Below are positions 58,045 through 64,000 of a stretch of DNA of 64,000 nt, piece after piece; positions within the stretch are counted from its first letter, which is position 1, and every line of letters begins with the position of its first letter. Source of the stretch: Tsukamurella sp. PLM1 (GTDB lineage: Bacteria; Actinomycetota; Actinomycetes; Mycobacteriales; Mycobacteriaceae); assembly GCF_023168325.1 (NCBI RefSeq), contig NZ_AP025688.1, positions 930,001 through 994,000 on the forward strand. The letters run 5' to 3'. The notes under the pieces are model-generated. The model worked only from the letters and a program-made list of their open reading frames with translations. It did not search any database and was not told the origin of the DNA. The position numbers and the translations under genes were made by a program.

Positions 58045-58869
58045 TCACGCAGCGGTTCCACGGTGTCCCAGCGTCGCGAGCGTGACGTACTCCATCGTGA
58101 ACGAGCCTCCGCGCGCGTCGATCGCAGCGCCGACGGCGTGGAGCACCTGCACCTTCTGGTCGACCGCGAGCGGCGCGACGCCGCCGGTCGTCGCGAGGAG
58201 TGCCAGCCACTCGTCGCGCTGGTACTCCCTCGTCCAGTCGAACCGCAGGACGTCGACGTGGGCGAACCGGCCCGATTCCCGCAGGACGTCCGCGATCCGC
58301 TCGTACCCCGCGAGGTAGGCCTCGACGGGGCGCCGACCGGCACCGTCGAACGGGGAATCCGGCACCGCGCGCCGGAACGCCTCCCCGAAGGCCCGAGCGA
58401 TGTCGTCCGGCGGCTCGAAGACGTGCCCGAAGATCGCGAGCAGCCCGCCGGGGCGGAGCAGACCGGCGGCCTTGCCGATCCCCACCGCGGGGTCGACCCA
58501 GTGCCATGACTGCGCGGCAGTGATCACGTCGAACGTTCGGCCCGCGGCGTCCCACGACTCGAAGGTGCCCTCCTCGACGGTGACTCCGTGCGCCCGCGCG
58601 AACTGCGCCATGCGCGCGTCGGGCTCGACGCCCATGACGTCGGCGCCGGCCTCCCGCAGTTGCCGCGCCGCGATGCCGGTGCCGCAGCCGACGTCGAGGA
58701 CGCTCGGCGTGCGCCGGCGGTCGAGGATCTGCGCGAGGAGCGGATCGGGGTAGCGCGGGCGGGCGTCGTCGTAGCCCTGCGCGTCGGCACCGAACGATTC
58801 GGCCAACGCGCGGGCCTGATGTGAGTCGAGTGGGGCGAAACCCGCCCGCCCGCCGGGTGAATCGGGCAT
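58045..58869 (-). CDS. Class I SAM-dependent methyltransferase
   Basis: 274 residues from ATG 58869. Motif I VLDVGCGTGIAARQLREAG, motif II VMGVEPDARM, then FDVITAAQSWHWVDP and LLRPGGLLAIFG. The QSWHWVDP signature and length fit the Methyltransf_11 group often annotated as SAM-dependent methyltransferase of unknown substrate. The minus-strand gene has only its own promoter. Confidence 0.88.
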   Translation of the reverse strand: MPDSPGGRAGFAPLDSHQARALAESFGADAQGYDDARPRYPDPLLAQILDRRRTPSVLDVGCGTGIAARQLREAGADVMGVEPDARMAQFARAHGVTVEEGTFESWDAAGRTFDVITAAQSWHWVDPAVGIGKAAGLLRPGGLLAIFGHVFEPPDDIARAFGEAFRRAVPDSPFDGAGRRPVEAYLAGYERIADVLRESGRFAHVDVLRFDWTREYQRDEWLALLATTGGVAPLAVDQKVQVLHAVGAAIDARGGSFTMEYVTLATLGHRGTAA

Positions 58870-58931
58870 GCCTTCACAGTAGGTCGGGTTCGACGTTCTC
58901 GGTTTCGCCGACTGCGAACACGGACCGAGCG

Positions 58932-59540
58932 TCACCGCTCGACGGTGCGCGGGCCGGGATCCAGGAGCGCGTCCAGGGTCGCCTTCGGCCGCGACAGGCC
59001 GACCTCGCGGACCCAGTTCCGCACGGTCAGGTACACACCGGCGTCGGAATCCGCCTCCGCACCCACGGCGTCGATGCCCTGCGACCGGCACAGCGCGACG
59101 GCCCGCCGCAGGTGGAAGTCCTGCGTCACGAGCACGGCACCGTCGATCCCGAAGACGGTGCGCGCGCGGGCGCAGGTGTTGTAGGTGGTCACGCCGAATC
59201 GGTCGTCGGTGATGGCGGCGGCGTCGACGCCGCGCTCGAGCAGGTACTGCCGCATCGCGGCCACCTCGTCGCCCTTCGTCGACGCCGCGTGTCCCGAGAT
59301 CAGGACGCGCTGGGCGCGCCCGTCGCGCAGCACGGTCAGCGCCGTGTCGAGCCGCTCGCGCAGGTAGACCGACGGTGCGCCGTCGCGCACCCGATCGCCG
59401 AGCACGATCACCCACTGTCGAGACGCGTTCGGATCGATCCGCGAGCGGCTCTCCCACTGCACCCAGACGCTCGATGCCGCCATCACGACGACCGCCACGA
59501 TCACGGCATACCGGATCAGCCGGCGCACTACTGCGAACAC
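58932..59540 (-). CDS. SanA/YdcF-type DUF218 membrane protein
   Basis: 202 residues from ATG 59540. One N-terminal helix (LIRYAVIVAVVVMAASSVWV), then WVIVLGDRVRDGAPSVYLRERLD, RVLISGHAASTKGDEVAAM and TTYNTCARARTVF with LVTQDFHLRRAVALCRSQG, the DUF218 pattern of vancomycin-sensitivity protein SanA. Probably affects the cell envelope; enzymatic activity unproven. Confidence 0.85.
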   Translation of the reverse strand: MFAVVRRLIRYAVIVAVVVMAASSVWVQWESRSRIDPNASRQWVIVLGDRVRDGAPSVYLRERLDTALTVLRDGRAQRVLISGHAASTKGDEVAAMRQYLLERGVDAAAITDDRFGVTTYNTCARARTVFGIDGAVLVTQDFHLRRAVALCRSQGIDAVGAEADSDAGVYLTVRNWVREVGLSRPKATLDALLDPGPRTVER

Positions 59541-59600
59541 TGGACCCAGCGTACCGATGGCGCGGCCGCCGGCGCCTCGGCGGCACCGGCGCGACTCCGC

Positions 59601-60065
59601 TTACCGCGGAGTGAGGACGAAGACGCGTGCGCCGCCCTCGAACGCCCGATGCAGGTCCTCGGGCGATGGGGAGCCGTCGGCGGTGAAACCGATGTTGTTG
59701 AACGAGGCGAAGTTCTTATTGTCGGCGGCGATCACGCCGTACAGTTCGACGACCCCGGCCTCGTCGGAGACGACCCGCACGTCGGCGGTGCGGCGGCGAC
59801 CCGCGAGTTGGATGTCGATCGGCTCGCCGGTGCGCAGGTTCTTCCCCCACCCGAACGGCGAGCCCACGAGCAGCTTCCCGTCCCGCTTGGTGTAGGCGAC
59901 GGGGATCTCGAAGAGCTTGCCCGACTTCCGCCCCACGACGTACAGCGTGAGCAGGCGCTCGCCGAGGAATCTCGAGATCCCGGGTGCCTTGAGCAGGGTT
60001 CGCATCAGGGCGTTCATGGCGCCCTGCAGCGGCATGGTGCTGGCGGTTCCCGCACTCCGGCTCAT
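59601..60065 (-). CDS. Nitroreductase/quinone reductase family protein (F420-type split barrel)
   Basis: 154 residues from ATG 60065. LLTLYVVGRKSGKLFEIPVAYTKRDGKLLVGSPFGW read as VVGRKSGKLFEIPVAYT, then NLRTGEPIDIQLAGRRRTADVRVV, the Ddn/FDOR-A pattern of deazaflavin (F420)-dependent reductases. Length is standard. F420 dependence is inferred from family membership. Confidence 0.82.
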   Translation of the reverse strand: MSRSAGTASTMPLQGAMNALMRTLLKAPGISRFLGERLLTLYVVGRKSGKLFEIPVAYTKRDGKLLVGSPFGWGKNLRTGEPIDIQLAGRRRTADVRVVSDEAGVVELYGVIAADNKNFASFNNIGFTADGSPSPEDLHRAFEGGARVFVLTPR

Positions 60066-60181
60066 GCCTCAACGGTAGACCCGTTCGCCCGGCGGTGTCG
60101 AAACCTCGGGCCTGTGTTCGTCGTACTCATGACGGCGGTGATCGGCAGGGGTCACCGGAAAACGACTACGAGGAACGGGCC

Positions 60182-61681
60182 ATGACCACGCACACTGAAC
60201 AGGTGAATCAACCACCCACCGATCTGACGAAGCCCGCCGGCGCAGCATCGAGCGCGCGCACGGAGCAGGCCGGGCGCACGCCGCTGGTGATCAAACTGCT
60301 GGTGGCGGCCACCTTCGTCGTGATCCTCAACGAGACGATCATGATCAACGCCATCCCGCGGCTGATGGCGGACTTCCACATCGACGCCCGCGCGGCGCAG
60401 TGGCTCTCCACCGTGTTCATGCTGACGATGGCGGCGGTGATCCCGGTGACCGGCTGGTTCCTGCACCGCGTCAGCACCCGCACCGCCTACGCGGTCGCGA
60501 TGACCACGTTCAGCGTCGGCACCGCGCTCGCGGCGGCGGCACCGTCGTTCGAGGTGCTCCTCGCGGCCCGCGTGGTCCAGGCCGGCGGCACCGCGGTGAT
60601 GATGCCGCTGCTGATGACCACCCTGATGACCGTCGTCCCCGAGAACGACCGTGGCCGCGTCATGGGGCAGGTCACGCTCGCCATGTCGTGCGCGCCGGCG
60701 CTCGGGCCCGCAGTGTCCGGGATGATCCTGCACCTGGGCTCGTGGCGGTTGATCTTCGCGTTCGTCCTCCCGATCGCCGTGCTGGTCGGCATGGCCGGCA
60801 TGCGGCAGCTGGAGAACGTGGGGGAGACGGAGACCACCCCGATCAGCTGGATCAGCGTGATGCTCGCCGCGGGCGGCTTCGGCAGCCTCGTGTACGGCCT
60901 CAGCGAGATCGGTTCCGGCGGCTGGACCGGCCCCGCGCTCACCGTGACCGCCGGCGTGCTCCTCATCGCCGCCTTCGCGGCGTACCAGCTCCGGCTGCAG
61001 CAGCGCGACATGCCGCTGCTCGACCTGCGCACCCTCCGCCACCGCACCTTCGCCGTCTCGCTCCTGCTCATGACGGCCGGCTTCATGGCCTTCCTGGGCT
61101 CGATGATCCTGCTGCCGCTGTATCTGCAGGACCTGCGCGGCCTCTCCGAACTGGAGACCGGCCTGCTCGTGATGCCCGGCGGGTTGGCGATGGGCCTGCT
61201 CGGCCCGCAGGTCGGCAAGCTCTACGACCGCGTCGGCGCGCGGCCGCTGGTGATCCCCGGGGCCATCGGCATGGTGGTCGCGCTCGCCGCGCTCAGTCGG
61301 ATCGGCTCCACCACCCCGTACCCGGTGATCGTGGCCTTCCATGTGGCGCTGATGATCTGCCTCGCCGCGATCTTCACCCCCGTCTTCACGGTCGGCCTCG
61401 GCGATCTGCCGTCGGAGCTGTACTCGCACGGCTCCTCGCTGCTCGGCACGCTGCAGCAGGTGGCCGGCGCGATCGGCACCGCCGCGCTGATCGTGGTGCT
61501 GGAGAACCGCTCTGCGCATCTCGTATCCGCCGGCGCCACGCAGCCCGACGGCTTCCTCGGCGGACTGCAGTGGGCCTTCGCCCTCGCCGCCCTCATGGGC
61601 GTCGCGGTGGTCGCCTCCGCCCTGCTGCTCCCCGCCCACAAGCCCGACGGTGCCGCCGCCTCCGGCCCGGCACACCACTGA
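60182..61681 (+). CDS. DHA2 family MFS drug exporter
   Basis: 499 residues from ATG 60182. Fourteen predicted membrane helices; MINAIPRLMADFHIDARAAQWLSTVFML in helix 1-2 (here ARAAQWLSTVFMLTMAAVIP), LLAARVVQAGGTAVMMPLLM, and motif C in LAMSCAPALGPAVSGMIL. Typical EmrB/LfrA-like proton antiporter. It is intact, unlike the MFS gene at 53.5-54.9 kb. It ends 23 bases before the VOC gene. Confidence 0.9.
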   Translation: MTTHTEQVNQPPTDLTKPAGAASSARTEQAGRTPLVIKLLVAATFVVILNETIMINAIPRLMADFHIDARAAQWLSTVFMLTMAAVIPVTGWFLHRVSTRTAYAVAMTTFSVGTALAAAAPSFEVLLAARVVQAGGTAVMMPLLMTTLMTVVPENDRGRVMGQVTLAMSCAPALGPAVSGMILHLGSWRLIFAFVLPIAVLVGMAGMRQLENVGETETTPISWISVMLAAGGFGSLVYGLSEIGSGGWTGPALTVTAGVLLIAAFAAYQLRLQQRDMPLLDLRTLRHRTFAVSLLLMTAGFMAFLGSMILLPLYLQDLRGLSELETGLLVMPGGLAMGLLGPQVGKLYDRVGARPLVIPGAIGMVVALAALSRIGSTTPYPVIVAFHVALMICLAAIFTPVFTVGLGDLPSELYSHGSSLLGTLQQVAGAIGTAALIVVLENRSAHLVSAGATQPDGFLGGLQWAFALAALMGVAVVASALLLPAHKPDGAAASGPAHH

Positions 61682-61703
61682 CGGACGAGCGGTCGGAGTG
61701 ACC

Positions 61704-62045
61704 ATGGATCTGTTCGCACGCCTCGCCGTGACCGACCTGCCGCGCGCGATCGCCTGGGGTGAACGTCTTTTCGGCCCGGTGGAGACGTTCGCGCCGAACG
61801 ACACCGAGCACGTCTGGACGCTGCAGGAACACTGCCACGTCTATGCGGAGGTGCTCCCGCAGCACGCGGGCCACGCGGCGGTCACGGTGTTCGTCGACGA
61901 CTACACCGGCTTCCTCGCCGCGGCCGCCGAACGCGGCGTGCGGCCGGAGTCGGAAGAGGTGTACGAGAACGGCGTCCGCAAGGCACTGTTCCGTGACCCC
62001 GACGGCAACGAGGTCGGGGTGGGTGGCGCGCCGGCGGCGGACTGA
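61704..62045 (+). CDS. VOC (glyoxalase/bleomycin-resistance fold) protein
   Basis: 113 residues from ATG 61704 (a GTG at 61698 is also possible). LFARLAVTDLPRAIAWGERLFG, HVYAEVLPQHAGHAAVTVFVDD and KALFRDPDGNEVGVGG show the single-domain VOC fold with the terminal Glu metal ligand. Probably co-transcribed with the exporter and could be an antibiotic- or metabolite-binding partner. Confidence 0.85.
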   Translation: MDLFARLAVTDLPRAIAWGERLFGPVETFAPNDTEHVWTLQEHCHVYAEVLPQHAGHAAVTVFVDDYTGFLAAAAERGVRPESEEVYENGVRKALFRDPDGNEVGVGGAPAAD

Positions 62046-62053
62046 ACCGGGGG

Positions 62054-62668
62054 CTACGCGTCCGAGCCCGGGTGGAACCGCTTCACGCGCCGCAGCGTGT
62101 TCTCGTCGGTGTGGTCCATCTCGGCGCCGGTGGCCGCGAGACGCAGCCTGAGCGAGGACGTGTAGCTGAACGTCTCGTCGTCGATGATCGTGAAAGTACT
62201 GGTGAAGTCGCGGATCTCGGCGCGCTCCATGAGGTAGCGGTTCTGCAGGATCCCGTACGACGGATCGCCCGGCTTGGCGTCGAAATGCAGCTCGCGGTCG
62301 TGCGGGCCGGCGTCGCTGCCGGCCAGGATCGCGATGCCGCGGCCGAACACCACGTTCCGGATGACCTGGCCGTTCGCCTTGTCCCACAGGAGGAATCCGA
62401 TCTCGTCGTGGAACGGGTCCATCGCCTCCTCGCCGTGCCGCCAGGCGGTCATCGAGTAGTTCAGGCCCCACAGCGTCTGCTGGCCGTTCTCCTGGATCGG
62501 GATCGGCTTGAACATCGCCTTCTCGAAGTACGAGGTGTGCCCGGTGATGTCGTCGGTGTTGTGGTACGAGAGGTCGACGCCCACGTCGCCTTCCCATTCG
62601 CCGACCAGCGGGGTCAGGGGGCCGAGCTTCTGCGGTCCGCGGATGTCGGCGATCGCCGGGGTGGTCAT
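62054..62668 (-). CDS. FABP-like/nitrobindin-type heme-binding beta-barrel protein
   Basis: 204 residues from ATG 62668. LGPLTPLVGEWEGDVGVDLSY at the N terminus is the family's GxWxG opening; later MERAEIRDFTSTFTIIDDETFSYTSSLRLRL forms the last strands (quoted as DDETFSYTSSLRLRL). The family forms a 10-stranded barrel; some bind heme and isomerise peroxynitrite. The heme-coordinating His near the C terminus is not obvious. Its promoter carries a GTCTTGC inverted repeat. Confidence 0.65.
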   Translation of the reverse strand: MTTPAIADIRGPQKLGPLTPLVGEWEGDVGVDLSYHNTDDITGHTSYFEKAMFKPIPIQENGQQTLWGLNYSMTAWRHGEEAMDPFHDEIGFLLWDKANGQVIRNVVFGRGIAILAGSDAGPHDRELHFDAKPGDPSYGILQNRYLMERAEIRDFTSTFTIIDDETFSYTSSLRLRLAATGAEMDHTDENTLRRVKRFHPGSDA

Positions 62669-62693
62669 GGCTGCTCCAATCGCGAGGGCTGAG

Positions 62694-62728
62694 GTCTTGC
62701 GCACCACAAGTCTTGCACAACGCAAGAC
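62694..62728 (-). promoter_or_regulatory. Operator-like repeats before the beta-barrel gene
   Basis: GTCTTGC-acaac-GCAAGAC (62710-62728) is a perfect 7-bp inverted repeat. A third GTCTTGC copy lies at 62694-62700. They sit directly upstream of the start at 62668 and downstream of the MarR gene, a likely MarR or TetR site. Confidence 0.6.
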
Positions 62729-62764
62729 CGTTATCGCCCGGTATCCGCGGATCGAGAACGTCGG

Positions 62765-63223
62765 TCAGATCGGGATCTGTCGCGGCCGGTCGCCGGTGTC
62801 GAGGGTGTCGTGCAGTGCGCGCAGGGCCGCGCTGCACGCGGCCCGCGCCGCGGGGTCGAGGTGGGCGAGCGCCGCGCGCAACTCCCGTCGACGGTGCTCG
62901 GTGACGGTCCGCACGACCTTCCGTCCGGCGGGCGTGACCTGCAGCTCGACCATGCTCCTGTTCGACGGATCCGCGCGCCGTTCGAGGTGACCCGAAGCGT
63001 GCAGCCGGTCCGCGAGGCGGGTCACCGTCGAACCGACCACGCCGAGCGCGACGGCGCATTGGATGGCGCTCGACGGCCCCTGTTCCACCAGCACCTGGAG
63101 CAGCCGGAACTGCGGGAGCGACAGATCGATCTGCTCCACGCTCCGCAGCGCCAGGCCGACCAGGTCGCGGGTCGCGGTCTCGAACGCCCGCACCTCGTCG
63201 AGGGGGACGGTGCGATCACTCAT
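62765..63223 (-). CDS. MarR family transcriptional regulator
   Basis: 152 residues from ATG 63223. Winged helix LSLPQFRLLQVLVEQGPSSAIQCAVALGV, GSTVTRLADRLHASGHLERRADPSNRSMVELQVTPAG (recognition helix and wing, DPSNRS). Overlaps the TetR stop by eight bases, so both are in one transcript, with the beta-barrel protein downstream. Confidence 0.88.
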   Translation of the reverse strand: MSDRTVPLDEVRAFETATRDLVGLALRSVEQIDLSLPQFRLLQVLVEQGPSSAIQCAVALGVVGSTVTRLADRLHASGHLERRADPSNRSMVELQVTPAGRKVVRTVTEHRRRELRAALAHLDPAARAACSAALRALHDTLDTGDRPRQIPI

Positions 63224-63800
63224 TCCGCGAGTATTCCAGCAGCCCGGCGACCACGGCGCGCCAGTCCGCCGCTCCGCCTTCGGTCCACGCGCGCAGCGCG
63301 ATCGCCACCACGGCGTAGCCGAGGTGCTCGGCCGACGCGCCCGCGCCCGGCCCGTCCGCCTCGGACCGGCCGGTCTCGGCCGCGAGTCGGTCGGCGACGG
63401 CCCGCGTCACCCCGGCGAAGCCGGTGCTCTCGGCGCCGAGGGATTCGGCGGCCGGCGCGAGCAGGTCGGGCCTGGCGGCGAGCAGGCGGGCCAGCGTCGT
63501 CACTGCGGGGCGGGGCAGTGCCTCGAGGGCCTCGCACACCGCGTCCGCCGCGGGTCGACGGTCCGCCGGGCCCAGCGCCGCCGAGGCCTCGGCGGTGAGC
63601 GCGAAGCTGCGATCGATGACGTACGCCACGAGGAACCGGTCGAAGTCGCCGAAGTGCGCGTGCAGCAGCCCCGTGGCGACCCCCGCCTCGGCGGTGACCG
63701 CCCGCCCGCGCAGGCCGGCGACCCCGTCGCGCAGCACGACGCCCTCGGCCGCGGCGAACATCCGCTGCCGGGCTCCGTCGATGGGGACTCCGCGTGGCAT
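63216..63800 (-). CDS. TetR family transcriptional regulator
   Basis: 194 residues from ATG 63800. N-terminal helix-turn-helix: GARQRMFAAAEGVVLRDGVAGLRGRAVTAEAGVATGLLHAHFGDFDRFLVAYV, recognised by AEAGVATGLLHAHFGDFDRF. Variable ligand domain follows. Divergent from the flavin monooxygenase gene, whose promoter holds a TTTGA/TCAAA repeat. Confidence 0.87.
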   Translation of the reverse strand: MPRGVPIDGARQRMFAAAEGVVLRDGVAGLRGRAVTAEAGVATGLLHAHFGDFDRFLVAYVIDRSFALTAEASAALGPADRRPAADAVCEALEALPRPAVTTLARLLAARPDLLAPAAESLGAESTGFAGVTRAVADRLAAETGRSEADGPGAGASAEHLGYAVVAIALRAWTEGGAADWRAVVAGLLEYSRNE

Positions 63801-63862
63801 GACCCTGATCCTACGAGGTCGGCTGCGCTTGCGGTCGGAATGGTCAGTCGTTCATACTTTAC

Positions 63863-63880
63863 TTTGAACAGTCGCTCAAA
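63863..63880. promoter_or_regulatory. Putative TetR operator in the divergent promoter
   Basis: TTTGAACAGTCGCTCAAA is an interrupted dyad (TTTGA-N8-TCAAA), 15 bases before the monooxygenase start in an AT-rich stretch. Its position fits repression by the divergent TetR protein. Confidence 0.5.
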
Positions 63881-63895
63881 TAACGAGGAGGGCAC

Positions 63896-64000
63896 ATGGC
63901 CGACGGCCGGGTACTGATCGCCGGTGCGGGAATCGCGGGGCTCGCGGCGGCGCTGCGTCTGCACCGAGACGGCTACGAGGTCGTGGTGGTCGAGCGCGCC
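63896..64000 (+). CDS. FAD-dependent oxidoreductase/monooxygenase, partial (runs off right edge)
   Basis: Starts at ATG 63896 behind GAGGAGG; 35 residues are visible: ADGRVLIAGAGIAGLAAALRL with the GxGxxG dinucleotide fold and a terminal EVVVVERA (acidic residue binding ribose). This opening is typical of class A flavoprotein monooxygenases. It is probably regulated by the divergent TetR gene. Confidence 0.78.
   Translation, partial: MADGRVLIAGAGIAGLAAALRLHRDGYEVVVVERA

Overview
The window is high-GC (roughly 70%) actinobacterial chromosome. Gene order follows the Mycobacterium tuberculosis Rv1072-Rv1112 block closely: Bax1-like protein, GDSL lipase, cbs, metB, greA, DUF4307, mca, DUF255, Z-prenyl synthase, coaA, glyA, desA2, phoH2, fumC, glpX, DUF4245, xseB/xseA, Rv1109c-like, ispH, Rv1111c-like and ychF. 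Mycothiol conjugate amidase, a DesA-type desaturase and this synteny point to Mycobacteriales. An Fe-S class I fumarase beside fumC suggests a non-Mycobacterium member (Tsukamurella-, Gordonia- or Rhodococcus-like). The genus is inference.

Layout. 1-560: start of a DUF4062 gene beside the 3' end of a tRNA-Leu, probably the edge of an island extending left. 560-19,000: a self-regulating HTH/Clp-N pair, sulfur amino acid genes (cbs, metB), a degenerate NodB lipoprotein, greA, mca, a scar of gene fragments (10.9-11.5 kb), WYL/RidA genes, DUF255, and DAHP synthase behind a transcription attenuator. 19,000-21,800: a sulfonate/nitrate-type ABC importer. 21,800-51,400: the conserved core, including lipid, CoA, serine/glycine, fumarate, gluconeogenesis, isoprenoid and DNA repair genes, plus a PadR/membrane pair, a Ser/Thr kinase and cstA-ybdD. 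51,400-55,250: an accessory segment with a TIR/deoxyribosyltransferase-like protein, a decayed tyrosine integrase, a broken MFS exporter with twin operators and a RelE-type toxin remnant. 55,300-64,000: small enzymes (DUF5701, RibD-C, zinc ribbon, DUF6985-phosphatase fusion, methyltransferase, F420-type reductase), a DHA2 exporter and MarR/TetR-controlled genes.

Two window-wide properties matter. First, about a dozen conserved genes carry one or two single-base indels, nearly all apparent losses within G or C runs, and gene lengths are off by exactly the predicted amount. This looks like sequencing error, so I keep those genes as CDS and mark them frameshifted as given. The integrase, MFS and toxin remnants at 52.8-55.2 kb and the fragments at 10.9-11.5 kb look truly decayed. 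Second, the octamer GACGGTGC/GCACCGTC recurs about ten times more often than composition predicts, sometimes as perfect palindromes.

The most interesting regulatory find is the leader upstream of DAHP synthase: a short peptide containing Tyr-Trp-Arg-Phe followed by a textbook terminator, implying attenuation by aromatic amino acid supply.
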